Assembly (NCBI RefSeq): GCF_002799155.1
Contig: NZ_NERD01000002.1
Coordinates: 1,364,001 to 1,428,000, forward strand
DNA: 64,000 nt
Direction of reading: 5' to 3'
Source of the DNA: Stenotrophomonas maltophilia
Lineage (GTDB): Bacteria > Pseudomonadota > Gammaproteobacteria > Xanthomonadales > Xanthomonadaceae
Position numbers and translations under genes: made by a program. The notes under the pieces are model-generated. The model saw only the letters and a list, made by a program, of their open reading frames with translations, did not search any database and was not told the DNA's origin. Positions 17,744 to 26,874 of this stretch are shown in pieces (within the stretch, counting starts at the first letter, position 1; each line of letters opens with the position of its first letter).

Positions 17744-18745
17744 TCAGCAGCCCACCATCCGCTCTGCTGCGATGCCGCTGCGATGCTGGTTGCGGTATTC
17801 GATGGGGCTGGCCGCGACCATGCTGCGGAAATGGCGGCGGAAGGATTCCTGCGAGCCGAACCCGGCCTGCTCGGCCACCCACTGCAGCGGGCGGTCGGTG
17901 GTCTCCAGCAGCTCGCGCGCGTAGGCCACGCGTTCGCGGATCAGCCAGTCGATGGGTGACAGGCCGGTGGCTTCGAGGAACTGCCGCTGCAGGGTGCGCT
18001 GGCTCAGCGCGGCCTGCTCGGCCAGGCTGGCGAGCGAGTGGCTTTCGCGCAGGTTGCGGCGCATCCATTCCATCAGTCGCGCCAGCCGCGTGGGCTCGCC
18101 CAGCGGGATTGCGCGGCTGACGCGCTGGCTGCGTTCGGCATCGCGCCAGGGTGCGAGCACCAGGCGCTCGGCGACCAGGTTGGCCACGCGTGCGCCGTAA
18201 TCGTTGCGCACCATGTGCAGCATCATGTCCATGCCGGTGGCCGAGCCGGCCGAGGTGATGATGCTGCCGGTATCTACGTACAGCACATCCTCGCGCACGT
18301 CGATGCGCGGGAAGTCGCGCGCAAGCGCTTCGGTGAGGCGCCAGTGGGTGGTGGCCGGGCGGCCATCGAGCAGCCCGGCCCAGGCCAGAACGAACGCACC
18401 GGAGCAGATCGACGCGATGCGTGCGCCACGTGCGTGGGCGCGGATCAGTGCATCGAGCAACGCCTGCGGCGGACGTTCGCTGGGCTCGCGCCAGCCGGGG
18501 ATGACGATGATGTCGGCATCATCGACGCTGCTGAGATCGTAGGGCAGCTGCACCTGGGTGCTGCCGAGCATGCGCAGCGCGCCGGGCTCGCCTGCGCACA
18601 GCTGTGTGCGATACCACGCCACCCCCAGCTCTGGCCGTATCGGTGCGAACAGGCCGACCGCACAGCCGAACTCGAACAGCCCCTGGCCGTGGCAGGCAAC
18701 GATGGCGACGAGCGGCGCGGCAGGATCGGCGGGTGAGCTGGGCAT
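17744..18745 (-). CDS. ftrA: AraC-family regulator with GATase-1-like domain (FtrA type)
   Basis: A 333-residue FtrA-type regulator. Residues about 12-180 form a DJ-1/PfpI-like domain (ADIIVIPGWRE, then IASICSGAFVLAWAGLLDG with a cysteine at the elbow), and residues 225-325 form the AraC DNA-binding domain (SLASLAEQAALSQRTLQRQF; WVAEQAGFGSQESFRRHFR). Such regulators bind a small ligand in the first domain. Its direct targets are not evident; it is divergent from the TonB receptor gene, 262 bases away. Confidence 0.9.
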   Translation of the reverse strand: MPSSPADPAAPLVAIVACHGQGLFEFGCAVGLFAPIRPELGVAWYRTQLCAGEPGALRMLGSTQVQLPYDLSSVDDADIIVIPGWREPSERPPQALLDALIRAHARGARIASICSGAFVLAWAGLLDGRPATTHWRLTEALARDFPRIDVREDVLYVDTGSIITSAGSATGMDMMLHMVRNDYGARVANLVAERLVLAPWRDAERSQRVSRAIPLGEPTRLARLMEWMRRNLRESHSLASLAEQAALSQRTLQRQFLEATGLSPIDWLIRERVAYARELLETTDRPLQWVAEQAGFGSQESFRRHFRSMVAASPIEYRNQHRSGIAAERMVGC

Positions 18746-18825
18746 GGCCTGATGCTACGGGCGGTGGTGCGCGCCGCAGAGTGGCGCGCGGGCATGAGGT
18801 GATGCCGGGTCGGTATATGGAGGCT

Positions 18826-18864
18826 GGGGTCAGAGCCCTTTCCTTTGGAAAGGGATCCGACCCC
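18826..18864. repeat. Perfect-arm palindrome GGGGTCAGAGCCCTTTCC type
   Basis: GGGGTCAGAGCCCTTTCC (18826-18843) and GGAAAGGGATCCGACCCC (18847-18864) pair almost completely around TTT. It lies in the divergent spacer before the TonB receptor gene. This palindrome type recurs in xanthomonad genomes. Confidence 0.7.
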
Positions 18865-19007
18865 GTGGGAGTGGGCCGCCTAACGTCATTACCAGCGGTC
18901 ATGTGGGTGGCCGGATATGACGGTTGGGTGACGCGATCCCGCCTGTCGCGGTGGGTGAACAGGCCCTTGAATGGAAGCGTGTTTCCGGCCCACCCCCACG
19001 AGCCCCC

Positions 19008-21584
19008 ATGCCTGCCGCCTACGCCCCAGCCCCGAGTACTCTCGCTGTCCTGATCGCTGCCGCCCTCGCGGCTACGCCCAGCCTTGCCGCGGAAGCCGAT
19101 GCGGATCCTGCCACCACCGCGGCGACGGCGAACGTTGCAGCATCCACTTTGGATGCGGTGGTGGTGACCGGCTCACGCACCAGCACGCGCACGGTGAAGA
19201 ACAGTTCCACACCGATCGATGTGATCTCCGCCGAGGACCTCGCTGCTACCGGGCAGGGCAACCTGCTGGAAGCGCTGCAGCGCAGCCTGCCGTCGCTGAG
19301 CCAGATCGGTGGCTACCAGAGCGACCAGGAAAGCCTGATCCGCGGCTATCAGCTGCGCAACCTGTCGCCGGGCTACACGCTGGTGCTGGTGAACGGAAAG
19401 CGCCGTAATGCCAGCGCCTATGTGAGCGGAGCCAACGGTGGCGGCTTTCCGGGGCACGCCTGGGCGGACCTGGCGCTGATTCCAGTCTCGGCCATCGACC
19501 ATGTGGAAGTGCTGCGTGATGGCGCTTCGGCCATTTACGGCTCGGACGCGATCACCGGCGTGGTCAACGTGATCCTGAAATCGCAGGCGCATGGTGGCGA
19601 ATTTGCCGTGGAAAGCGGGCAGAGCATCGATGGCGATGGCTCGCGCACCAGCGTGCGTGCCAACGTGGGCCTGCCGTGGGGCGATGATGGTTTCGTCAAC
19701 CTGTCCGGCGAGACCACCCGCCAGCATCATGCGATCCGCACCCGCCGCTATATCGATGGCTACCTGAGCTACCCGGCGGTGGATGGCAGCGGCAATCTGG
19801 TGGCGTTGCGACCAAACAACCGGCTGCCAGCAGGCGCTACGCCGAACCCGGCCGAGGTGGGCCGCGATGCTGAGGCCAATACCATCCTCAGCTCGCCGTC
19901 GTATGCGTTGAAGGCGTTTGCCGTGAACTTGGGCCATGGCCTGGGCGAGAGCGCGCAGTTCTACGCCAATGCTACGGCCAGTGATCGCACCGCGCAGGCG
20001 ATCCAGAACTTCCGCCTGCCGGCGACCATCTTCACCACCTACAAGGCCCCCCGCGTGTTGAGTGTGTTTCCCGATGGCTTCCTGCCGGTGCTGGAAACCA
20101 AGGAGAAGCAGTACACCGGCACCGTGGGCGTGAAAGGGCAGATCGCAGGCTGGGACTACGACGCCAGCCTGACCGGCAACCGCAGTACGGTGCGCACCTA
20201 TACGCGCAATTCGGTGAACTACTCGCTGCCGTATCCCGGTTCGCCCACTGATTTTTATGACGGCAAGCTGGACTACCAGCAGGGCATCGCCAACCTGGAC
20301 CTGCGTCGTGGCTTCGAGGTGGCGGCCTTTGCTTCGCCGCTGGAAGTGAGCGCGGGCGCCGAATACCAGCATGAACAGTATGAGCGCGGCGCAGGGCAGT
20401 GGGAGTCGTATACCGGCTTCGGTGCGGCGGCGTTCGTTGGCTATTCCACTGCGGACGCGGTGAAGGCCACCCGCAACAGCAAGGCGGTGTACGCAGGTGC
20501 GGCCACCAACATTACCTCGCGCTGGTATCTGGATGCCGCCGCGCGCTGGGAAGACCATTCCGACTTCGGCAGCGTCTCCACCGGCCGCCTGACCACGCGT
20601 TTCGACTTCACCGACGCGCTGGGTGTGCGCGCTACGGTCAGCAACGGCTTCCATGCCCCCAGCCTGGGCGCGCAGTACTACCAGGCCACCGGTAGTTGCC
20701 CGTGCGGAACCACGCTGGTGGCGCAGGTGTCATCGCCGGCGGCGATCGCATTGGGGGCCGCACCGCTGAAGCCGGAAAAGGCCACCAACTACAGCCTGGG
20801 CGTGACCTGGGACCCGAGCCCGGCATTCCATCTGGCAGTGGATGCCTACCAGATCGACATCCGCGGCCAGCTCGGCCAGTCCAGCCAGATCGGCTACAAC
20901 GCGCAGGATTCCGCGCGCATCACCGACAACAGCGGGACGGTGCTGAGCGCGGCGCAGAAGAACACCATCGATGCACTGCTGGGTTCGGCCGGCATAAGCA
21001 TCCTGACCGGCGATGCGTTCTACGCCAGCTACTTCACCAACGTGGGCAATACCCGGACGCGCGGTGTGGAGCTGACCCTGGAAGCGAACCAGGAGACCGC
21101 GTGGGGCAAGCTGCGCTGGAGCTACGCGGCCAATGTCGGCCGTACCACGATCCAGAAGGTCAGCGACATTCCGGCGGCGCTGCAGGGGCTGCCGAACATC
21201 AATCTGCTGACCAGATCCAGCGAGTACGCGCTGCGCTTCCGCACGCCCAGCTATACGCAGGTGGCAGGGCTTGGCTGGCAGAACGGGCGCTGGCGCTCGA
21301 ACGTGGATTTCACCTACTACGGCCGCATCAAGCGCCTGAACAACGGTGTGGAGTACAAGCAGCCGCCGGTGCTGGTGACCAACCTGTCCGGTGGCGTGGA
21401 GCTGGGTGCGGGCTGGAGTGCGGCGCTGGGCATCAACAACGTATTCGACAAGCGCACGCGCAAGGTGCCAGCGTACGCGCGCAGCGCCACCGATGTGGCG
21501 AGCATCGAGACCACCTGGGACAGCGGCGATGTGCTGAGCAATGTAGGCGCGTATTGGTTTGGCCGGGTCAGTTACCGGTTTTGA
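19008..21584 (+). CDS. TonB-dependent outer-membrane receptor
   Basis: An 858-residue TonB-dependent receptor. A signal peptide covers about residues 1-31 (PSTLAVLIAAALAATPSLAA). The TonB box is in LDAVVVTGSRTST, the plug domain follows (DVISAEDLAATGQGNLLEAL; VEVLRDGASAIYGSDAITGV), and the barrel ends in aromatic SYRF. The ATG at 19008 is selected for the signal peptide; its ribosome site is weak. It resembles the iron-siderophore-independent CirA/BtuB-like receptors of xanthomonads. The oxidase/ABC cluster downstream suggests it imports an S- or N-containing organic compound. Confidence 0.9.
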   Translation: MPAAYAPAPSTLAVLIAAALAATPSLAAEADADPATTAATANVAASTLDAVVVTGSRTSTRTVKNSSTPIDVISAEDLAATGQGNLLEALQRSLPSLSQIGGYQSDQESLIRGYQLRNLSPGYTLVLVNGKRRNASAYVSGANGGGFPGHAWADLALIPVSAIDHVEVLRDGASAIYGSDAITGVVNVILKSQAHGGEFAVESGQSIDGDGSRTSVRANVGLPWGDDGFVNLSGETTRQHHAIRTRRYIDGYLSYPAVDGSGNLVALRPNNRLPAGATPNPAEVGRDAEANTILSSPSYALKAFAVNLGHGLGESAQFYANATASDRTAQAIQNFRLPATIFTTYKAPRVLSVFPDGFLPVLETKEKQYTGTVGVKGQIAGWDYDASLTGNRSTVRTYTRNSVNYSLPYPGSPTDFYDGKLDYQQGIANLDLRRGFEVAAFASPLEVSAGAEYQHEQYERGAGQWESYTGFGAAAFVGYSTADAVKATRNSKAVYAGAATNITSRWYLDAAARWEDHSDFGSVSTGRLTTRFDFTDALGVRATVSNGFHAPSLGAQYYQATGSCPCGTTLVAQVSSPAAIALGAAPLKPEKATNYSLGVTWDPSPAFHLAVDAYQIDIRGQLGQSSQIGYNAQDSARITDNSGTVLSAAQKNTIDALLGSAGISILTGDAFYASYFTNVGNTRTRGVELTLEANQETAWGKLRWSYAANVGRTTIQKVSDIPAALQGLPNINLLTRSSEYALRFRTPSYTQVAGLGWQNGRWRSNVDFTYYGRIKRLNNGVEYKQPPVLVTNLSGGVELGAGWSAALGINNVFDKRTRKVPAYARSATDVASIETTWDSGDVLSNVGAYWFGRVSYRF

Positions 21585-21599
21585 GGTTCAGGCGAAACG

Positions 21600-21623
21600 C
21601 CGCCGGGCATGGCCCGGCGCTAC
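21600..21623 (-). repeat. SMAG-type (GTAG) REP element
   Basis: Minus-strand GTAG followed by CGCCGGGCCATGCCCGGCG, a perfect-arm palindrome. It lies between the receptor stop and the FMN reductase ribosome site (GAGGAG). Confidence 0.8.
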
Positions 21624-21636
21624 CGAGGAGCGGGTC

Positions 21637-22218
21637 ATGTCTTCTGCATTGAAGGTGGTTGCATTGGTCGGGTCACCGACGAGTTCGGCGACGTCGCGCA
21701 CGCTGGTGCTGGTGCGACATCTGCTGGAGGCGCTGCAGCAGCGGGTGCATGCCAGCGTGGAGCTGGTTGAGCTGGCGCCGATCGCGCGCGCGCTGGGGCA
21801 GTCGCTGTCGCGCGACGAAGCTGAGCCATCAGTGGAGCAGGCGTTGCAGGCCATCGAGGCCGCCGAGCTGCTGGTGGTGGCAGTGCCGGTCTATCGCGGC
21901 TCGTATCCCGGGTTGTTCAAGCACCTGGTCGACTTCATCGGGCTGGAGGCGCTGGTGGATGTGCCGGTGCTGCTGGCGGCAACCGGTGGCAGCGAGCGCC
22001 ATGCGCTGGTGATCGACCACCAGCTGCGGCCGTTGTTCAGTTTCCTGCAGGCGCACACGTTGCCGATCGGGGTGTATGCCACGCCTGCCGATTTCGAGGG
22101 TGAGCACATCAGCAGTGTGGCCTTGCAGGCGCGGATCGCGCTGGCGACCGAGCGTGCGGCTGGGCATCTGGCGGCACGGGCACTGGCCGTGCCGGTGCCA
22201 TTGCGGCGAATCGCATAG
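21637..22218 (+). CDS. NADPH-dependent FMN reductase
   Basis: A 193-residue flavodoxin-fold reductase of the SsuE/MsuE type. VVALVGSPTSSATSRTLVLV (7-26) is the phosphate-binding loop and VYRGSYPGLFKHLVDFI (about 87-103) the family signature. It would supply reduced FMN to the two flavin monooxygenases encoded 0.5-2 kb downstream. A 169-base gap separates it from the next gene, so a promoter may lie there. The start has GAGGAG upstream. Confidence 0.9.
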   Translation: MSSALKVVALVGSPTSSATSRTLVLVRHLLEALQQRVHASVELVELAPIARALGQSLSRDEAEPSVEQALQAIEAAELLVVAVPVYRGSYPGLFKHLVDFIGLEALVDVPVLLAATGGSERHALVIDHQLRPLFSFLQAHTLPIGVYATPADFEGEHISSVALQARIALATERAAGHLAARALAVPVPLRRIA

Positions 22219-22387
22219 CACCTGAGGAAGCAGGAATAACCAGCAGCAGTCTGCTTATGGCGACGCCGCATCTGCGTGGCCGGATCTGACCGCCGATTGT
22301 CGCCAGGCGTCGCTGCTGCGGCTGCCGGCGTCTCTAGCATCGATATTGAAGCGGCATCGCATTGCCGGCCCAGATGAGGACGACCCC

Positions 22388-22750
22388 GTGGCTTTGGACG
22401 CAGCAAGCAAACCCATCCTGTTCCTGCTCGACCGTGAGTTCGAGGACGGCCAGATTCCCGGCCAGCGTTTCTTCTGCCGGCACAGCCTGTTGCTGGAGGG
22501 CGCGCTGTCGAGCATTGACGGCCTGGACGCGCAGCTGGACGTGCGCCGCATCGGCTTCGCACGGCCGCGCCGCGAGGTGATTGCCGAGATCGGCGAGCAG
22601 GACCAGTCGCTGCCGAAGCTGGTGCTGCCGAAGGGCGTGCGCAGCGAACTTGCCAGTGGCGCCCATCAGGACCGCCAGTACATCTCTGGTGCCGAGCCGA
22701 TCCTGGCCGCGCTGAACGGCTTGCTCGGCATTCCCGTGGCCCACCCCTGA
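22388..22750 (+). CDS. DUF3088 protein, thioredoxin-like fold suspected
   Basis: A 120-residue DUF3088 protein. The pattern PILFLLDREFEDGQIPGQRF-FCRHSLLLEGAL ... LDVRRIGFARPR ... SLPKLVLP suggests a beta-alpha-beta thioredoxin/GST-N fold with a CxxS motif (CRHS, cysteine near residue 29) and a cis-proline at SLP. The GTG at 22388 has GAGGA at seven bases and is preferred to an earlier ATG. In the related Bacillus cluster a glutaredoxin-like protein (YtnI/CmoI) occupies a comparable place, so a redox role is a reasonable but untested inference. Confidence 0.75.
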   Translation: MALDAASKPILFLLDREFEDGQIPGQRFFCRHSLLLEGALSSIDGLDAQLDVRRIGFARPRREVIAEIGEQDQSLPKLVLPKGVRSELASGAHQDRQYISGAEPILAALNGLLGIPVAHP

Positions 22751-22764
22751 GCGAGGACGCGACC

Positions 22765-23742
22765 ATGAGTTATCAGATCAGCGTGCTGGACAAGAGCCCG
22801 GTGGCCAAAGGCGCCTCGCCAGAGCAGGCGCTGCGCAACAGCCTGCAGCTGGCGCAGCGCGCCGAGCAGTTGGGCTATCACCGCTACTGGTTTGCCGAAC
22901 ACCATGCCGCACCGACGCTGGCCAGCCCTGCACCGGAAGTGCTGGCAGCCTGGGTGCTGGCGCAGACCCGCCGCATCCGCATCGGCAGCGGCGGGGTGAT
23001 GCTGCGCCACTATGCGCCCTACAAAGTGGCGGAGAACTTCAACCTGCTGTCGGCGCTGGCGCCGGGACGGGTGGATCTGGGTGTGGGCAAGGCGCCCGGC
23101 GGCCTGCCGGCATCGACCGCTGCGCTGGCGGCCGGGAGGCCGGCGTTCGCCGACTTCGACCAGCAACTGCGCGATCTGGAGGGCTATCTTTCCGGTGCCG
23201 ATACCGAGGCGCTTGCCCGGCCGGTTCCGCAGCAGGCGCCGGAGCGCTTCCTGCTCGGCGCCAGCCCGCAGAGCGCGCAGCAGGCGGCCGAGCTGGGCTG
23301 GCGCTTCGTCTACGCAGCGCACTTCGATGGTGACCCGAAGCACATCGAGGCGGCATTCAATGCCTACCGCAGCGTCTCCACCCAGCCACCGCTGCTGGCC
23401 ACGGTGGCCTTCGCCGCGCCGACTGCCGAAGCCGCGGCGCGTCATATCGGTGCGCTGCGCGTCTACAAGCTGCACCTTGGTTCCGGCCAGGCCGTAAACC
23501 TGCCCAGCCCCGAGGCGGCTGCAGAGTACGCGCGCCAGGTGGGCGTGGCGGACTTCCGCATCGAGGAAACCCGCCCGAGCGTGTTGTCCGGTGATGCGCA
23601 GCACGTCCGTGACGAACTGGATGCGCTGCACCGGCGCTTCGGCGTGGGCGAGTTCATCCTCGACGCGCCAGTGGCCGACCTCGACGCGCGCCTGACATCC
23701 CTTGAACTGCTGTCGCCCGCGCCGCGCGCGGCGGTGGCCTGA
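22765..23742 (+). CDS. LLM-class flavin monooxygenase (YtmO/CmoO type)
   Basis: A 325-residue luciferase-like monooxygenase. SVLDKSPVAKGASPEQALRN opens the barrel, with YHRYWFAEHHA (about 39-49) and IGSGGVMLRHYAPYKVAENF typical of the MsnO group 1 enzymes. It uses FMNH2 and O2. The neighbouring NtaA-type oxygenase, deacylase and acetyltransferase parallel the Bacillus ytmI operon, where YtmO is the second oxygenase of S-alkylcysteine breakdown. It lies 14 bases after DUF3088. The exact substrate is inferred. Confidence 0.85.
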   Translation: MSYQISVLDKSPVAKGASPEQALRNSLQLAQRAEQLGYHRYWFAEHHAAPTLASPAPEVLAAWVLAQTRRIRIGSGGVMLRHYAPYKVAENFNLLSALAPGRVDLGVGKAPGGLPASTAALAAGRPAFADFDQQLRDLEGYLSGADTEALARPVPQQAPERFLLGASPQSAQQAAELGWRFVYAAHFDGDPKHIEAAFNAYRSVSTQPPLLATVAFAAPTAEAAARHIGALRVYKLHLGSGQAVNLPSPEAAAEYARQVGVADFRIEETRPSVLSGDAQHVRDELDALHRRFGVGEFILDAPVADLDARLTSLELLSPAPRAAVA

Positions 23743-23760
23743 CCTGCAGAAGCGATTCCC

Positions 23761-25101
23761 ATGAGCACCCCGCGCCACATTCCGTTCGGCATCATGCTGC
23801 AGGGCCCTGGCAGCCACATGCATGCCTGGAAGCATCCGTCCAACCCGGCCGATGCCAGCGTCAACCTGCAGTTCTACGTCGACATCGCTCGCACCGCTGA
23901 GGACAACGGCATCGCCTTCGGCTTCGTGGCCGACGGCCTGTACATCAACGAGAAGTCGATCCCGCACTTCCTCAACCGCTTCGAGCCGATCTCGCTGCTG
24001 TCGGCGCTGGCGACCGCGACGAAGAAGATCGGCCTGGCGGGCACGCTGTCGACCTCGTACAGCGACCCGTTCACCGTGGCCCGCCAGTTCGCCTCGCTGG
24101 ACCTGCTCAGCGGAGGGCGTGCGGGGTGGAACGTGGTGACTTCGCCGCTGGAGGGTTCGGGGCGCAACTACGGTCGCCCGCACCCCGAGCACGCGCTGCG
24201 CTACCAGATCGCCGACGAATATCTGGAGGTGGTGCAGGGGCTGTGGGATTCCTGGGATGACGATGCCTTCGTGCGTGAGCGCGACAGTGGCACGTTCTTC
24301 GCACCGGATAAGTTCCGTCGGCTCGACCACAAGGGCCGCTTCTTCCAGGTGGAGGGGCCGCTCAACATCCAGCGTTCGCCGCAGGGCCAGCCGGTGATCT
24401 TCCAGGCCGGGTCGTCCGATGATGGCATCGCGCTGGCTGGCAAATATGCGGATGCGGTGTTTACGCATTCGCCATCGCTGGAAGAAACCCGCGCGTTCAC
24501 CCAGAAGGTCAAGAACTCGGCGATCGCGCACGGGCGTAGCGGCAATGACGTGAAGATCTTCCCGGGCATTGGCCCCATCGTCGGCCGCACTGCCGAGGAG
24601 GCCGAGGCCAAGTACCAGGCGATTGCTGCGCTGGCCACGCTGGAAGATGCGCTGGCCTATCTCGGCCGCTTCTTCGATCACCACGATTTCAGCCAGTACG
24701 ACCCGGATGCGCCGTTCCCGGAGCTGGGTGACATTGGCAGCAACGCGTTCCGTTCCACTACCGACCGCATCAAGCAGGATGCTCGTGAGAACGGCCTGAG
24801 CCTGCGCCAGGTGGCGCTGGAAGCGGTGAGCCCGCGGCCGAATTTCATCGGCACGCCGGAGCACGTGGCCGATGAGCTGATCCGCTGGTTCGACGCCGGC
24901 GCCAGCGACGGCTTCATTCTCGGTTTCGCTGCACAGCGCGAAGGCTTGGACGATTTCGTGACCCAGGTGCTGCCGATCCTGCAGGCGCGCGGCTACCACC
25001 AGCGCGAGCTGGAGGGACAGACCCTGCGCGCGCATCTGGGCCTGCCCTACAAGGCCAGCCGTCATTCGACCGACGCCGAGCCGGCGCGGAAGGCGGGGTA
25101 A
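23761..25101 (+). CDS. NtaA/SnaA/SoxA-type FMNH2-dependent monooxygenase
   Basis: A 446-residue two-component monooxygenase of the NtaA/SnaA/DszA family (YtnJ/YxeK in Bacillus). Recognisable parts are GSHMHAWKHPSN (about 19-30), GLAGTLSTSYSDPFTVARQFASLD, SGGRAGWNVVTSPLEGSGRN and VIFQAGSSDDGIALAGKYAD. It would oxidise an N-acetylated cysteine thioether and release the alkyl group. It follows the LLM gene by 18 bases and precedes the M20 deacylase by four; reduced FMN would come from the reductase at the cluster's head. Confidence 0.9.
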   Translation: MSTPRHIPFGIMLQGPGSHMHAWKHPSNPADASVNLQFYVDIARTAEDNGIAFGFVADGLYINEKSIPHFLNRFEPISLLSALATATKKIGLAGTLSTSYSDPFTVARQFASLDLLSGGRAGWNVVTSPLEGSGRNYGRPHPEHALRYQIADEYLEVVQGLWDSWDDDAFVRERDSGTFFAPDKFRRLDHKGRFFQVEGPLNIQRSPQGQPVIFQAGSSDDGIALAGKYADAVFTHSPSLEETRAFTQKVKNSAIAHGRSGNDVKIFPGIGPIVGRTAEEAEAKYQAIAALATLEDALAYLGRFFDHHDFSQYDPDAPFPELGDIGSNAFRSTTDRIKQDARENGLSLRQVALEAVSPRPNFIGTPEHVADELIRWFDAGASDGFILGFAAQREGLDDFVTQVLPILQARGYHQRELEGQTLRAHLGLPYKASRHSTDAEPARKAG

Positions 25102-25105
25102 GGCG

Positions 25106-26326
25106 ATGAGCGGAGAATCCGCAGTAGCGCCGGGCCACGCCCGGCGGAATTCCCAAGCGACGGGCATAGTGCCCGAAATCGCGGCGCGCGCCGAGGCGGC
25201 CATCGCGATCCGCCATGACCTGCACCGGCACCCGGAGCTGGCCTTCGAGGAGCACCGCACCAGCGCACGTGTGGCCGAGCTGCTGCAGCAGTGGGGCTAT
25301 GAGGTGACCACCGGCCTCGGTGGCACCGGCGTGGTCGGCACGCTGCAACGCGGGCAGGGTAGTCGTCGCCTCGGCCTGCGCGCCGACATCGATGCACTGC
25401 CGATCCACGAGGATTCCGGGCTGGCCTATGCCAGCCAGACCGAGGGGTTGATGCACGCCTGCGGCCACGACGGGCACACCGCCATCCTGCTGTCTGCGGC
25501 GCACTACCTCGCCCATCACGGTCGCATCGACGGCACCCTGCAGCTGGTGTTCCAGCCGGCCGAGGAAACCGGTTCGGGGGCCTCAGGGATGATTGCCGAT
25601 GGCCTGTTCGAACGCTTCCCGGTGGACGCGATCTACGGGTTGCACAACTGGCCGGGTGTGCCGGTGGGCCACTTCGGCTTCGTCGACGGTCCGGCGATGG
25701 CATCGGTGGACTGGGCGCGTCTGAAAGTGATCGGCAAGGGTGGCCACGGCGCCGAGCCGCAGGGCAGCGTCGACCCGATCCTGGTGGCAGCGCACATCGT
25801 CACCGCGCTGCAGAGCGTTGTCTCGCGCAATGTGGATCCACGGCAGATGGGCGTGGTCACCGTCGGTTCGATCCACGGCGGGCAGGCCGCCAACGTGATT
25901 CCAGACGTGGTGGAGCTGAAGCTGACCGTGCGCGCCTACCTGCCGGAAGTGCGCGACACGTTGCGGCGTCGGGTCACCGAGATCGCCGAGCAGACCGCCG
26001 CCGCGTTCGGCGCGCGCGCCGAGATCGAGTTCCCGCGCGGCTTCCCCAGTGTGATCAACCACCCTGAGCAGACTGCCTATATCCGCGAGGTGGCCGTACG
26101 GGGCTTTGGCGCGGAACAGGTGGTGCCCGAATTCGCACCGCGCACCGCCAGTGAGGATTTTGCGTTCCTGCTGCAGGCACGGCCGGGCAGCTTCGTGTTT
26201 GTCGGCAACGGCGACAGCGCACCGCTGCACAGCCCGCGCTATGTGTTCAACGACGCCGCCATTGCACCCGCCGCCAGCCTGTGGGCGCGGCTGGCTGAAG
26301 ACTATCTGGTGAAGGACGCAGCATGA
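25106..26326 (+). CDS. M20D amidohydrolase/deacetylase (YtnL/YxeP type)
   Basis: A 406-residue M20D metallopeptidase, like hippurate hydrolase and N-acetylcysteine deacetylase. Metal motifs: LRADIDALP, HACGHDGHT, PAEETGSGASG and IYGLHNWPG. It would remove the acetyl group after oxidation. Codons 7-14 lie within a SMAG palindrome (25124-25147), so the first ~17 residues (MSGESAVAPGHARRNSQ) are not conserved family sequence; a GTG at 25169 could be the original start. The stop overlaps the GNAT start by four bases. Confidence 0.88.
   Translation: MSGESAVAPGHARRNSQATGIVPEIAARAEAAIAIRHDLHRHPELAFEEHRTSARVAELLQQWGYEVTTGLGGTGVVGTLQRGQGSRRLGLRADIDALPIHEDSGLAYASQTEGLMHACGHDGHTAILLSAAHYLAHHGRIDGTLQLVFQPAEETGSGASGMIADGLFERFPVDAIYGLHNWPGVPVGHFGFVDGPAMASVDWARLKVIGKGGHGAEPQGSVDPILVAAHIVTALQSVVSRNVDPRQMGVVTVGSIHGGQAANVIPDVVELKLTVRAYLPEVRDTLRRRVTEIAEQTAAAFGARAEIEFPRGFPSVINHPEQTAYIREVAVRGFGAEQVVPEFAPRTASEDFAFLLQARPGSFVFVGNGDSAPLHSPRYVFNDAAIAPAASLWARLAEDYLVKDAA
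25124..25147 (+). repeat. SMAG-type element inside the deacylase 5' end
   Basis: GTAG (25124-25127) followed by CGCCGGGCCACGCCCGGCG (25128-25146). It falls 18 bases inside the annotated reading frame and is translated without a frameshift or stop. Confidence 0.8.
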
Positions 26327-26874
26327 GCAGCAACGAACGCTTCCTCTACACCTCGGTGGACGATCCACTGGCGCAGCCCCTGTTCGATGGCCTGGAGCAG
26401 GAGTACGACAGCCGCTACGCCGACGTGCGCCGACGCATCGGCGGCAGCGCCCGCGAGGAGCTGCAGCGCTACCCGGCGCAGGCGTTTGCTGCCCCGGTTG
26501 GCGCGTTCGTGCTGCTGCTGCGCGATAGTGTGGCGATCTCCGGCGGCGCCTTCATGCCACACCGGGATCCGGACACCGCCGAGTTCAAGCGCATCTGGAC
26601 GCTGCCGGGACTACGCCGCCAGGGCATCGCACGGCGCGTGCTGCAGGAACTGGAAGACCAGGCAGCGCGGCAAGGATACCGGCGGGTGTTCCTGACCACC
26701 GGCTTCCGTCAGCCTGAAGCGGTCGGCCTGTACCTCAGCCAGGGCTACACCGCGCTGTTCGACCTGCAGGCCGATCCGGAAACCATCGCGCATCTGCCGT
26801 TCGAGAAGCACTTGAGCGTATCGGCGCCGGTCGTTGTGCCATCACAGGCCGTGCTGCATGGAGCCCACGCATGA
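26323..26874 (+). CDS. GNAT acetyltransferase (YtmI/YxeL type)
   Basis: A 183-residue GNAT protein. FKRIWTLPGLRRQGIARRVL contains the acetyl-CoA-binding R-x2-G-x-A loop, and FLTTGFRQPEAVGLYLSQGY is the usual fourth motif. In the Bacillus clusters the equivalent enzyme N-acetylates S-(2-succino)cysteine or another S-substituted cysteine before oxidation. It overlaps both neighbours by four bases, indicating tight coupling to the deacylase and to the transporter. Confidence 0.85.
   Translation: MSSNERFLYTSVDDPLAQPLFDGLEQEYDSRYADVRRRIGGSAREELQRYPAQAFAAPVGAFVLLLRDSVAISGGAFMPHRDPDTAEFKRIWTLPGLRRQGIARRVLQELEDQAARQGYRRVFLTTGFRQPEAVGLYLSQGYTALFDLQADPETIAHLPFEKHLSVSAPVVVPSQAVLHGAHA

Noticed and set aside
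18826..18864. Palindrome considered as an AraC or TonB-receptor operator
   Set aside because: The long perfect arms and presence of the same palindrome type in many xanthomonad genomes suggest a repeat element rather than a regulator site.
22666..25260. 864-codon open frame on the minus strand across the flavin monooxygenase genes
   Set aside because: It is an antisense shadow in high-GC coding DNA. The plus-strand genes in the same place have clear domains, and this translation is rich in Arg, Gln and His with no family motif.
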